Positions 16,520 to 24,868 of a stretch of DNA of 64,000 bases are shown here, in pieces. The DNA lies in assembly GCA_035628135.1 (NCBI GenBank), contig DASPKM010000011.1, positions 195,145 to 259,144 of the forward strand. The letters are read 5' to 3'. Position numbers and translations under genes: made by a program. The DNA comes from DASPKM01 sp035628135. Its GTDB lineage: Bacteria; Bacteroidota; Bacteroidia; Chitinophagales; Chitinophagaceae. Within the stretch, counting starts at the first letter, position 1. Every line of letters starts with the position of its first letter. Below the pieces are notes generated by a model. That model was not told the origin of the DNA. It did not search any database and saw only the letters and a program-made list of their open reading frames with translations.

Positions 16520-18630
16520 TAATTCAGTTCGAGTACTATCGGCTGGGTTTTGGAATAGGGAAGGCCGGCTTCTACCGACTGGCGGATCACTCTTCCTTTT
16601 CCTTTCACCATTACTTTCATGTTCATGTTTTCCAGCAGGTACAGCGCGTCCTTCAATCCCATTCCCGTCAAATCGGGCATTACCTGCTTTGTGATGGCTT
16701 GCTTGCCGAGCACCGGTTTATAATTATATGTGTATACCCTGCTCCACTCGTGGCTGCCCGCGGAATCATAATAACCGTATCGCAGCGTGTTGAACACTTC
16801 TTTTACAGCTGGCGTATAGCCGGCATAGTAATAGGTGCTGCTATCAGGTTTTACCACCGGGTTCTTTGCAACCAGCATTTCGTTTTTATCTGCGCTTAAG
16901 GCCATCAGCTTATCTGCCACTTCCCTGAACACGGGGCCCGCTACCAATGCGCCATAATATTTTCTTGCAAAGGGTTTGTTCTTTATTACTACAATGCAGG
17001 AGTATTGCGGGTCGTTGGCAGGAAAATATCCCGCGAACGATGACTGGTAAATATGGTCCGCATAACCCCTGCTGCCGTTGGCCACTAATGCGGTTCCTGT
17101 TTTTCCTGCGATGCTGTAATCGGTGGAGAGCAGGCTTTTACCGGTGCCATCTGTTAAAACTCCTTCCAAACATGCTTTCAATTGCTTCAGGGTAGCCTCG
17201 CTGCAAATGGATTCCTCGAGCACCTGGGGCTCTTTCTTTTCTATGAGCACACCGCCCTGGTGTACCTCCTTCACGAGGTAAGGCCGCATCATTTTTCCAT
17301 TGTTTGCTACTGCATTGTACAGCATGAGGGTTTGCAATGGGCTCACCAATACTTCATACCCGAATGACATCCAGGGCAGGGTGGTCGCACTCCATGTCCT
17401 GGATGCCGGGTTTTTAATGATAGGACGGGTTTCGCCGAGCAGGTCAATGCCCGAGGGTTGATCAAGCCGCAACTTTTTGAGATGAGCGATGAACTGTTCT
17501 GGTTTCTTTGTGTAGTAAGCACAGGCCAGTTTTGCCATTCCTACGTTGGAACTGTGTTCGAATGCCTGTTTGATGGTCACTTCGTTCAATCCATGCCTTT
17601 CACTGTCATAAACGGTGCGCCTGTAAACTTTCCAGGTGCCGCCTTCGAGGTTTACATGGTTGTCGAGGGATACGTATTTATCTTCCAGCAACGCTATCAT
17701 GGTTGCGAGCTTGAATGTTGATCCGGGCTCTGAGGCGCGGATGGCATAGTTCAGATCTTCCCAATAACTGCCATCGGGAAGCCTGCCCAGGTTGGCAATG
17801 GCCTTGATCTTGCCGGTTTTTACTTCCATTACGATGCAGGTGCCGTGTGCCGCCTGATTCGATTCCATCATTTTCAGCAAAGCGTTTTCTGCAATGTCCT
17901 GGATGTTTACGTCGATGGTGGTTACGATGTCCTTGCCATTCTTCGGCTCTATTTCATAGCCTTCAACGGGAATGTAAGCTCCGGCGCCCACGAACCTTAC
18001 CAGCTTTTTGCCCGATTCGCCTTTCAACAAGGAATCGTATGTTCTTTCGATGCCCACGTTCTGTGCATTGGCGCGCGCCAGCCCGATGGTGCGGTTGGCC
18101 AGCAGCCCGAACGGATTGAGCCTTTTGCTTTTTACTTCGGCAATGAACCCGCTCTTGTTCCTGCCCTGTTTCACGAGCGGAAAATTGCGCAGCACTTTGT
18201 ATTGTTCGAAGGATATGTTCTTTTTCAATAAATAATACCTGTCTCTTTCGCGGTAGCCTTTCTGCAATGCTCTTTTATACTCTTTCGATGATTTGTCCTT
18301 GAAATAATTGGCCAGTGCGATCGACAGCGAATCAACATTGTCCTTGAAGCGCTTGCCTTCTTTTTCGCGCAGGCCGTCTGCGCCAAAATCGATATAGATG
18401 TCGAAATAAGGGATGGAAGTGCTGAGCATGTTACCGTCTTCGCTGAAGATGGTACCGCGTTCCGCATCGGTTTCCACGAATTTCTGGCGAAGGCTATCGC
18501 TTACGGCCACCCAGTACTCGCCCTGCACCTGCTGGATGTATATGGCGCGCCCAAGCACCAGCAGGCTGAACACCACTATGCCCAGGAAGCACAGGTACAC
18601 TCTCCATAATATGTCGCGTTTTACCTCCAT
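16519..18630 (-). CDS. ftsI: Division-specific class B penicillin-binding protein with PASTA domain (FtsI/PBP3)
   Basis: Transpeptidase of septal peptidoglycan, anchored by an N-terminal helix at about residues 10-30 (VYLCFLGIVVFSLLVLG). The PBP dimer domain follows (TDAERGTIFSEDG). The catalytic motif is S304-T-F-K307. The second motif SSN lies about 60 residues further on, and the third is KTGTA. The C-terminal 60 residues form one PASTA domain (MPDLTGMGLKDALYLLE), which binds muropeptides or beta-lactams in other proteins. At 703 residues it is longer than E. coli FtsI (588). It is encoded between ftsL and murE and should work with the SEDS protein FtsW. Confidence 0.96.
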   Translation of the reverse strand: MEVKRDILWRVYLCFLGIVVFSLLVLGRAIYIQQVQGEYWVAVSDSLRQKFVETDAERGTIFSEDGNMLSTSIPYFDIYIDFGADGLREKEGKRFKDNVDSLSIALANYFKDKSSKEYKRALQKGYRERDRYYLLKKNISFEQYKVLRNFPLVKQGRNKSGFIAEVKSKRLNPFGLLANRTIGLARANAQNVGIERTYDSLLKGESGKKLVRFVGAGAYIPVEGYEIEPKNGKDIVTTIDVNIQDIAENALLKMMESNQAAHGTCIVMEVKTGKIKAIANLGRLPDGSYWEDLNYAIRASEPGSTFKLATMIALLEDKYVSLDNHVNLEGGTWKVYRRTVYDSERHGLNEVTIKQAFEHSSNVGMAKLACAYYTKKPEQFIAHLKKLRLDQPSGIDLLGETRPIIKNPASRTWSATTLPWMSFGYEVLVSPLQTLMLYNAVANNGKMMRPYLVKEVHQGGVLIEKKEPQVLEESICSEATLKQLKACLEGVLTDGTGKSLLSTDYSIAGKTGTALVANGSRGYADHIYQSSFAGYFPANDPQYSCIVVIKNKPFARKYYGALVAGPVFREVADKLMALSADKNEMLVAKNPVVKPDSSTYYYAGYTPAVKEVFNTLRYGYYDSAGSHEWSRVYTYNYKPVLGKQAITKQVMPDLTGMGLKDALYLLENMNMKVMVKGKGRVIRQSVEAGLPYSKTQPIVLELN

Positions 18631-18646
18631 TGATATATCGCTCTCA

Positions 18647-18692
18647 TCCTAATGACCTATTGACTTAATGACTTAATGACCTATTCACCTAT
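18647..18692. repeat. Octamer repeat between ftsL and ftsI
   Basis: Five tandem octamers of the AATGACCT/ATTGACTT type, without the opposite arm seen in the sister arrays. The last units encode the end of the ftsL-like protein, including its stop codon (TCA at 18685-18687 on the plus strand). Confidence 0.75.
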
Positions 18693-19017
18693 CAACCGCA
18701 CTGTCTATTAAAACCACCGGTGGACTGGTCAGTTCTTTTAATCCTAATGGCTCTACAGCTTTTGCGAGTTCACTTTGCTTGCTGCGGAACATGACTTCGC
18801 TTTTGAGCGTTTTATATTCGTATTGCAATTCCTTTAGCTCACGGCTCACCTTGTTGATGTTGCGAATGGTTTTATCGGCGTAGTGACCATTATATATGTA
18901 TATCACGGTCAGCACTGCCAGGAACAAAAAGAACGGAACGTTCTTTACGATCCACTGGTAGCTCAGCAATCGCTTCCAGTCTCTTTTGATTTCTTTTATC
19001 GTGGTGTTCTCAGACAT
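18685..19017 (-). CDS. ftsL: FtsL-like division protein
   Basis: 110-residue bitopic protein: a basic cytoplasmic N-terminus, one transmembrane helix at about residues 27-43 (VPFFLFLAVLTVIYIYN), then a periplasmic coiled-coil of about 40 residues (INKVSRELKELQYEYKTLKSEV). That is the plan of FtsL, which forms a complex with FtsB and FtsQ to activate FtsW/FtsI. FtsL sequences diverge strongly, so topology and position between rsmH and ftsI carry the call. Its last codons and stop lie within an octamer repeat. Confidence 0.85.
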   Translation of the reverse strand: MSENTTIKEIKRDWKRLLSYQWIVKNVPFFLFLAVLTVIYIYNGHYADKTIRNINKVSRELKELQYEYKTLKSEVMFRSKQSELAKAVEPLGLKELTSPPVVLIDSAVDR

Positions 19018-19040
19018 GAACCTCGCGGCTTCGGCTATTG

Positions 19041-19991
19041 TTATACTTTTTCCGCCACCCTCAGTTTTGCACTGCGGGAGCGGGGATTGTGTTTGATTTC
19101 TTCAGGTGTTGGTAAAAGGGGTTTTTTGGTAACGGCCTGCAAGGGCGGCCGGGCTGTACTTTTTCCAAATGGGTCGTAGGTCTCTTCTTCTTCGAAACTG
19201 CCTTTCTTGAAAAAAATTTTGACGATCCTGTCTTCCAGGGAATGAAAGGTGATAACGGCTATTCTTCCGCCGGTTTTTAATACGGAAGGGGTTTGCTGCA
19301 GCATTTCTTTCAATGCTCCGAATTCATCATTCACTTCGATGCGCAGCGCCTGGAATACCTGGGCAAAGTACTTGTTAGGGTTCCCTTTCACCGCGGAACT
19401 GACAGCCTGCTTGAAATTGTCGATGGTTTTGAGCGGAACGGTTTGTCTTGCCTGTACGATGGTGCGGGCCAGTGTTTTTGCATTGGTTACCTCGCCATAC
19501 TGCTCGAACATTTTGTGCAGTCGTTGTTCCGAGTAATCGCTCAGCACTTGTGCGGCGGTAAGGTCCTGCCGCTGGTCCATGCGCATGTCCAGCGCTGCAT
19601 CAAAACGGGTGGAAAAACCGCGGCCTGCTTCATCGAACTGGTGGCTGCTTACGCCGAGGTCGGCGAGTATGCCATCGACCGATGATATGCGGTGCAATCG
19701 CAGGAAGCGTTGAAGGTGCCTGAAATTATGCGGCACAAAGATCACGCGTTCGTCGTCGGGCACATTTTGCCTTGCGTCTGCGTCCTGGTCAAAAGCAACC
19801 AGCCTTCCCTGCGGGCCGAGGTATCCGAGTATTTCTCGGCTATGGCCTCCGCCTCCAAAGGTGCAGTCGACATAAATGCCGCTTTCATTGATAGCAAGCG
19901 CGTCGATGGATTCCTTTAGTAAAACAGGAATGTGATAGCCTCCTCCTGGTCCGGGATCGGGTGAAGAGGTGTGGTTGTCCTGTTTTTTCAT
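19041..19991 (-). CDS. rsmH: 16S rRNA (cytosine(1402)-N(4))-methyltransferase RsmH (MraW)
   Basis: SAM-dependent methyltransferase that modifies C1402 of 16S rRNA in the decoding site. The N-terminal family motif YHIPVLLKE is at residues 19-27, the SAM-binding motif VDCTFGGGGHS at 41-51, and the C-terminal motif FHSLEDRIVK is conserved. Its 316 residues are typical. It is the second gene of the dcw cluster, 10 bases after mraZ and 23 bases before the ftsL-like gene. Confidence 0.97.
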   Translation of the reverse strand: MKKQDNHTSSPDPGPGGGYHIPVLLKESIDALAINESGIYVDCTFGGGGHSREILGYLGPQGRLVAFDQDADARQNVPDDERVIFVPHNFRHLQRFLRLHRISSVDGILADLGVSSHQFDEAGRGFSTRFDAALDMRMDQRQDLTAAQVLSDYSEQRLHKMFEQYGEVTNAKTLARTIVQARQTVPLKTIDNFKQAVSSAVKGNPNKYFAQVFQALRIEVNDEFGALKEMLQQTPSVLKTGGRIAVITFHSLEDRIVKIFFKKGSFEEEETYDPFGKSTARPPLQAVTKKPLLPTPEEIKHNPRSRSAKLRVAEKV

Positions 19992-20001
19992 GGAACTTCA
20001 T

Positions 20002-20478
20002 TTACTGCTCGTTTCTTTTTACCGCATTATCCACGCCAGTCATTACCTGTTCAGCCAGGCTGCTGAAAGTTTCCGGTGAAAATGAGTCAAAGAACTGTTG
20101 GTACTTACCTTTATCCCAGATTTCAATTTTGTTTACGGCAGCGGCCAAAACGATGTCTCTATCCAGTCCCGCATACGATTTTAGGTTGGGGGGCACCAGC
20201 AATCTCCCTGCACTGTCCAGCTCCAGCTGGGTGGCCCCGTTCAGGAAGTATCTCCTGAATTCCCGAACTTTCGGGTCAAAATCGTTCAGCTTGCTAAGGT
20301 TAGCGTATATAGGGTCCCAGTTCTTCAAGGGGTACAGGGTAAGGCATTTTTCAAATCCCCGGTTAATAATGAATACAGTGCTCCCTTCTTCCGGCAGTTG
20401 TTTTTTAAAGCCAGCCGGTAGCAGGAACCGATTTTTCGCGTCGAGCGTGGCCTCATATTCACCTAGAAAACCGGTCAT
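20002..20478 (-). CDS. mraZ: Transcriptional regulator MraZ
   Basis: 158-residue DNA-binding protein with two AbrB-like swapped-hairpin repeats. Their DxxxR motifs are DAKNR (residues 13-17) and DSAGR (88-92). In other bacteria MraZ binds TGGGN repeats in front of its own gene and controls the dcw cluster. Only one clear TGGGTG-type sequence is seen on the minus strand, about 15 bases before this start. It is the first gene of the cluster, divergent from the gene at 20698 across a 219-base region with DnaA-box-like sequences. Confidence 0.95.
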   Translation of the reverse strand: MTGFLGEYEATLDAKNRFLLPAGFKKQLPEEGSTVFIINRGFEKCLTLYPLKNWDPIYANLSKLNDFDPKVREFRRYFLNGATQLELDSAGRLLVPPNLKSYAGLDRDIVLAAAVNKIEIWDKGKYQQFFDSFSPETFSSLAEQVMTGVDNAVKRNEQ

Positions 20479-20563
20479 TTACAATGAATTACACCCATCA
20501 AATAAAAATCAACACAAAATAACACTTTTTACCACTTCACATATAAAATTTGAAAAATTTAAT

Positions 20564-20685
20564 TTTTCCACAGATAGCCTTGCCCTGAAAGTCGCTTCCA
20601 CACTGTATTGCCGGGGTTTGTCGAATAAAAAGGCGCATATAGCCGGTGAGTTAACTGTGGATTGCAGTGGATAAGCTGTGGATTA
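20564..20685. promoter_or_regulatory. Cluster of DnaA-box-like 9-mers between mraZ and the divergent gene
   Basis: Compared with TTATCCACA (reverse complement TGTGGATAA), single-mismatch matches are TTTTCCACA (20564-20572), AGTGGATAA (20666-20674) and TGTGGATTA (20677-20685). TGTGGATTG (20656-20664) has two mismatches. The last three are direct repeats spaced by 10 and 11 bases, one helical turn. An A+T-rich stretch (20500-20570) adjoins. Confidence 0.45.
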
Positions 20686-20697
20686 ACCAATAACCAT

Positions 20698-21108
20698 ATG
20701 CCCCCAACAGGATATTCCGGTACACCGGTTATAAAGAAACTGGGCATTACGCCAAACACAAAACTCCTTCCTGTTAATGCCCCTTCCGACTATTTCCAAC
20801 TATTGGAAACCGACGTTTCGGGCCAGGTCATTGGAGCTAAGGAAACAGCTGACCTGGTGCATCTTTTCGTCACATCCAACAAGCAGTTCCAGGCTGCAAT
20901 GAAAAAACTGGAACCGCTGATAAAAAAGAACCGCAACATCATCATCTGGGTATCGTGGTATAAAAAATCAGCAGGCATTGCTACCGATGTAACCGAAGAT
21001 GTGATACGCAACTACGCATTGAAGCATGACCTGGTAGACGTGAAAGTTTGCGCGGTAAGCAATATATGGAGCGGGTTGAAATTGGTGGTGCCTAAAGCAA
21101 TTCGCTAA
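20698..21108 (+). CDS. DUF3052-like small protein
   Basis: 136-residue soluble protein. It begins with a PPTGYSGTPVIKKLGI segment and contains LVHLFVTSNKQF, a lysine-rich helix, and an IIIWVSWYKKSAGI strand with VTEDVIRNYALKHDLVDVKVCAV after it. This resembles DUF3052 proteins, whose function is unknown. The ATG at 20698 is preferred over the TTG at 20662 because the latter falls in the DnaA-box-like repeat region. It is divergent from mraZ and 36 bases before queA. The family assignment is from memory of the pattern and is moderate. Confidence 0.7.
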   Translation: MPPTGYSGTPVIKKLGITPNTKLLPVNAPSDYFQLLETDVSGQVIGAKETADLVHLFVTSNKQFQAAMKKLEPLIKKNRNIIIWVSWYKKSAGIATDVTEDVIRNYALKHDLVDVKVCAVSNIWSGLKLVVPKAIR

Positions 21109-21144
21109 CTTGCATCTTATTAAATAGTACAACAGTTAGTTGTC

Positions 21145-22377
21145 ATGCATCCATCTTCCATTCGCATTGCCGATTATACTTACCATTTACCAGCAGAACG
21201 CATAGCCACGCACCCGCTTCCTCAACGCGACGCGTCCAAACTGTTGGTGTACAAACAAGGGAACATTTCAGAAACCATTTATCGAAACATTGCCAGCGAG
21301 CTGCCACCGGGATCGCTAATGATATTCAACGATACGAAAGTGATCGAGGCAAGAGTATTGTTTCAAAAATCAACCGGCGGTGTAATCGAGATCTTTTGCC
21401 TGGAACCGCACGAACGATACAAGGACATTACCACTGCCATGCTGCAACAAGGCTCTGTTTGGTGGAAGTGCATGATCGGCGGCGCTTCCAAATGGAAACA
21501 TGGCATGCAATTGCACAAAGCGCTGAAAACAGGAAGTTCCAACATATTACTTACGGCTTCCATCATGGAAAGAAGGCCCGATAGCTTTATCATTGAATTC
21601 AGCTGGACGCCGGCGCAGCTGTCTTTTGCTACCGTATTGCATGACGCAGGACTGATCCCCCTGCCGCCTTACATAAAACGCGAGCCGGACATCAATGACA
21701 AAGACCGCTATCAAACCGTATATGCGCACGCCGATGGATCAGTGGCAGCACCCACCGCCGGACTTCACTTCACGCATGAAGTTTTGCATCAACTGAAAGA
21801 AAAAAATATTCAACAAGCATATGTTACGCTGCATGTAGGCGCCGGAACATTCAAGCCCGTAAAAACAGATACCATTGCCGAACACGAGATGCACGCGGAA
21901 TTTATACACGTCAATAGCAGCACCATCGAATCCATATTACAATACATCGATAAAAAGGTTATCGCCGTAGGCACTACCTCATTGCGCACCATCGAAAGCC
22001 TGCACTGGCTCGGCGTAAAGGTCATTCACGATCCACAATTACAACCGGCTGAACTTTCACTGCAGCAATGGGAGGCGTATCAGCTATCCATCGCCGGCAT
22101 ATCACCGGAAAAAGCATTGCATGCATTGCTGCAATGGATGCGCGGCCATAAAGTAACGGAGCTTACCGCTAAAACGCAATTGCTAATTGTGCCTGGTTAC
22201 AAGCTGCAACTGGCCGATATTCTTGTGACCAATTTTCATCAACCGCAATCGACTCTATTATTATTAGTGGCCGCTATAGCGGGGCCAGGATGGAAAGCAA
22301 TATATGACTATGCCCTGCAGCATGATTTCAGGTTTTTAAGCTATGGCGATGGATGTCTTATCTGGAGTGAAGATTAA
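21145..22377 (+). CDS. queA: S-adenosylmethionine:tRNA ribosyltransferase-isomerase QueA
   Basis: Cytoplasmic enzyme that transfers and isomerises the ribosyl group of SAM onto 7-aminomethyl-7-deazaguanine at tRNA position 34, giving epoxyqueuosine. Family segments seen are YHLPAERIATHPLPQRDASKLL near the N-terminus (read in parts), FNDTKVIEARV, a central VAAPTAGLHFT, LHVGAGTFKPV and the C-terminal NFHQPQSTLLLLVAA. The 410 residues are longer than E. coli QueA (356), as is common in Bacteroidota. The stop codon overlaps that of the convergent histidine kinase gene in TTAA (22374-22377). Confidence 0.96.
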   Translation: MHPSSIRIADYTYHLPAERIATHPLPQRDASKLLVYKQGNISETIYRNIASELPPGSLMIFNDTKVIEARVLFQKSTGGVIEIFCLEPHERYKDITTAMLQQGSVWWKCMIGGASKWKHGMQLHKALKTGSSNILLTASIMERRPDSFIIEFSWTPAQLSFATVLHDAGLIPLPPYIKREPDINDKDRYQTVYAHADGSVAAPTAGLHFTHEVLHQLKEKNIQQAYVTLHVGAGTFKPVKTDTIAEHEMHAEFIHVNSSTIESILQYIDKKVIAVGTTSLRTIESLHWLGVKVIHDPQLQPAELSLQQWEAYQLSIAGISPEKALHALLQWMRGHKVTELTAKTQLLIVPGYKLQLADILVTNFHQPQSTLLLLVAAIAGPGWKAIYDYALQHDFRFLSYGDGCLIWSED

Positions 22378-23729
22378 GCCATTGCCTTCTCTTTCGCCAA
22401 CGGCATTTCAATGGTAAAAGCAGTTCCCTTGCCTAGCGTGCTGTCTACCTTTATCTTGCCATTGTGCGCATCCACCATGGTCTTTACATAGCTCAGTCCA
22501 AGGCCGAAGCCTTTTACATTGTGGATATTGCCGGTATGCGCCCTGTAAAACTTTTCAAATATCCGGCGCTGGGTTTCCTTGCTCATACCGATACCATTGT
22601 CTTCGATGCGGATGACAACATGCCTGTTGGTACTGTGCGTAGTGATCTTGATATGCAGGTTTTCCTTTGAATACTTGATGGCATTGTCAACCAGGTTGGA
22701 AATAAGATTGGTAAAATGCACATCATCGCCCATGACGAGGTCGTTGGCCGCATTCAGGTTTACTTCGGCCTTTGCTTTTTTGTTTTGCAGTTGCAGCTCA
22801 AAATTTTCAAGCACTTCATTGATCACTGCATGGGCATGCAGCGGCTTCAGGTTCAGCTTTACTTCCTGCCTGTCGAGCAAGGCAGATTGCAAAATGGTTT
22901 CCACGTGCTTGTTCATGCGCTTGTTCTCTTCCTTGATGATGCCGCTGAAGTATTCCGTCTTTTCCTTATCGGCCAATACTTTTTCATTGCGCAGCGCGTC
23001 TACAGCCAGCGAGATCGTCGCCAACGGTGTTTTAAACTCGTGCGTCATGTTGTTGATGAAATCGTTTTTGATGGCGCTAAGCTTTTTTTGCCGCAACAGC
23101 GCGCTTACGGTTACAAAAAACGCCGCCACTATCATCAAGGTAAAGATCACCGAGCCGAAGATCATCCACTTGATCTGCTTCAGCACTATTTTCTTTACGT
23201 TGGGAACGATCACGATCATGGTCTCATCGGGCACCAAACCTTCGTAGTTGCTGCCGCTGGGCACCAGGATGGGATAAATGAAGGCCTTGCTGTTGTAAGC
23301 GGTATCTTCCAAAAACTTAAAGAAGCCCCGCGACTTCAGCTCGTATGTAAGCAGGTTGAAGTTGGAAGCAATGGCAAATTCAAAGGGCGTATCATGAAGG
23401 CCGACGGTATTAAAGGCTTTCTGCAATTTCTCCGCTACTTCAAAATCAGTATATTTTTCGCCGATGGTAGAAGGCCGCATCAACTCTTTCAGGAACTGAT
23501 CGGAAGGCCATGAAAAGCCGGGCCTTGTTTTGGGGTTCCGGAGATTGGGCAGCGAGCTTTTTTGTGCTATCAGCTCCTGGCCCACGATGTTCATCGCGTC
23601 TATCACCTTCTCATTCAATTCGCCCTGCTTGTTTTCCGCCATAGTATACAACCAGTTTACCTGGATGTATATGATACCGATAAGCGAGAAAGATATCAGT
23701 AAAAAGATGATGGGGAAAATTTTCTTCAT
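22374..23729 (-). CDS. Two-component sensor histidine kinase
   Basis: 451-residue membrane kinase. TM1 is at about residues 5-28, a periplasmic sensor region of about 160 residues follows, and TM2 lies near 195-218. The cytoplasmic HisKA domain carries the phospho-acceptor motif THEFKTPLATI, and the HATPase domain shows NLVDNAIKYS (N box), EDNGIGM (G1) and GFGLGLSYVK (G2). No response regulator is adjacent, so the partner is encoded elsewhere. An upstream ATG at 23738 exists. The ATG at 23729 is preferred because a candidate -7 element (TAAATTTG, 23743-23736, minus strand) covers the earlier codon. The signal sensed is unknown. Confidence 0.9.
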   Translation of the reverse strand: MKKIFPIIFLLISFSLIGIIYIQVNWLYTMAENKQGELNEKVIDAMNIVGQELIAQKSSLPNLRNPKTRPGFSWPSDQFLKELMRPSTIGEKYTDFEVAEKLQKAFNTVGLHDTPFEFAIASNFNLLTYELKSRGFFKFLEDTAYNSKAFIYPILVPSGSNYEGLVPDETMIVIVPNVKKIVLKQIKWMIFGSVIFTLMIVAAFFVTVSALLRQKKLSAIKNDFINNMTHEFKTPLATISLAVDALRNEKVLADKEKTEYFSGIIKEENKRMNKHVETILQSALLDRQEVKLNLKPLHAHAVINEVLENFELQLQNKKAKAEVNLNAANDLVMGDDVHFTNLISNLVDNAIKYSKENLHIKITTHSTNRHVVIRIEDNGIGMSKETQRRIFEKFYRAHTGNIHNVKGFGLGLSYVKTMVDAHNGKIKVDSTLGKGTAFTIEMPLAKEKAMA

Positions 23730-23920
23730 CAGGGGCAAATTTACTCAAGACTCGCGGTGACAGTAACCGCCCATATATGATAGTTTTACTTTAACTAAGG
23801 TTTCACAAACCAAAAGGGGCTTTTCCTGCGTACCGAAGGGGAAGTTAATAAACTTTACAGTTTCACGGTTTATAAGTTTGCCCTGGCCCGATACAACCCA
23901 TAGACCCGCGGCAGTATCTT

Positions 23921-23950
23921 TTTGTTATTTAGACAGAAATAGTAATTTAG
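23921..23950 (+). promoter_or_regulatory. Candidate Bacteroidota promoter for yqgE
   Basis: TTTG (23921-23924), an 18-base spacer and TAATTTAG (23943-23950, one mismatch to TAnnTTTG). The predicted transcript start falls at about 23954, one base before the ATG, so the mRNA would be almost leaderless. Confidence 0.5.
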
Positions 23951-23954
23951 AAAT

Positions 23955-24506
23955 ATGAACCTGTTAGAGCCCGGAATATTGCTGATAGCCGATCCCTTCC
24001 TTAAAGACCCGAATTTTATGCGGACGGTGGTTTTCCTTTGCGAACACCAGGAAGAGGGCAGCTTTGGTTTTGTGTTGAACAAAAGCTATGAATACACCCT
24101 GAATGAATTGGTGAGCGGTCTCGAAGACCTTACCATACCTGTTTTTTACGGCGGTCCCGTTCAGATAGATACCATTCATTTCCTGCACCAATATCCCGAG
24201 CAGATACCGGGCGGTTATGAAATTACCGATGGCATTTACTGGGGCGGCGATTTTGAAACCGCCATCAGCCTCATACGCAACAAGGAGATCGATCCGCAGC
24301 GCATCCGCTTTTACATTGGTTATTCCGGTTGGGGCAGCGGACAGCTCAGCGATGAACTGAAAGAAAAGTCATGGCTAACGGTACAGGCTAACCGCAAAAT
24401 CATCTTTCACAAAGAGGCCGATGAAATCTGGAAAGACTCGCTGCGCCTGCTTGGGGGAGAATATGAAATGATGATCAACTTCCCCATCGACCCTCAATTG
24501 AATTAA
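23955..24506 (+). CDS. YqgE/AlgH family protein (DUF179)
   Basis: 183-residue soluble protein. Family features are PGILLIADPFLKDPNF at the N-terminus with MRTVVFLCEH, then GFVLNKS, FYGGPV, and FYIGYSGWGSGQL in the C-terminal half. The molecular role of this family is not settled. AlgH was linked to alginate regulation in Pseudomonas, and no such context is present here. It is a single-gene unit with its own candidate promoter and a terminator shared with atpC. Confidence 0.92.
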   Translation: MNLLEPGILLIADPFLKDPNFMRTVVFLCEHQEEGSFGFVLNKSYEYTLNELVSGLEDLTIPVFYGGPVQIDTIHFLHQYPEQIPGGYEITDGIYWGGDFETAISLIRNKEIDPQRIRFYIGYSGWGSGQLSDELKEKSWLTVQANRKIIFHKEADEIWKDSLRLLGGEYEMMINFPIDPQLN

Positions 24507-24521
24507 ATCATTTATACGAAT

Positions 24522-24560
24522 AAAAACCCACCAACCGAGGTTGATGGGAGTAGTTTTTTT
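24522..24560. terminator. Bidirectional terminator between yqgE and atpC
   Basis: The hairpin CCCACCAACC/GGTTGATGGG (24527-24548, one G-T pair) has a T run on its plus-strand side (24554-24560) and an A run before it (24522-24526), which reads as T on the minus strand. It can end both convergent transcripts. Confidence 0.8.
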
Positions 24561-24599
24561 GAGGATCATGGACCGTCCTTTATGGAATGCGGTCTTGTA

Positions 24600-24857
24600 T
24601 TATTCTATGGGTCTTGCGCCTTCTACCAACACAGTTACCTTATTGTTCACTACTTCTACAAACCCGCTTTGGATATCGAAATAAGCCAGGTGATTGCTTT
24701 TATCTTTCAGCACTTTCAGCCTTCCTGCTTTAAGCGCGCTTACCAGCGGGGCGTGTTTTTCCAATACTTCGAATAAACCTGTTACGCCGGGCAGTTGCAC
24801 GCCGTAGACATCGCCGCTGAAAAGCTTTCGCTCAGGAGTTAATATCTCAAGATTCAT
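24600..24857 (-). CDS. atpC: ATP synthase F1 epsilon subunit
   Basis: 85-residue epsilon subunit of the F1 central stalk. It has the N-terminal beta-sandwich (NLEILTPERKLFSGDVYGVQLPG region, with GVTGLFEVLEKHAPLVSALKAGRLKV in two halves) and stops where the C-terminal two-helix domain of E. coli epsilon (139 residues) would begin. Short epsilon subunits are usual in Bacteroidota. The helical domain inhibits ATP hydrolysis in E. coli, so that control should be absent here. It follows atpD by 11 bases. Confidence 0.93.
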   Translation of the reverse strand: MNLEILTPERKLFSGDVYGVQLPGVTGLFEVLEKHAPLVSALKAGRLKVLKDKSNHLAYFDIQSGFVEVVNNKVTVLVEGARPIE

Positions 24858-24868
24858 ACGCTGTTGAT

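Noticed and set aside
20479..20697. Calling the mraZ upstream region the chromosomal origin
   Set aside because: The boxes are imperfect, no dnaA, dnaN or gidA gene is nearby and skew cannot be computed here; kept only as a DnaA-box-like cluster.
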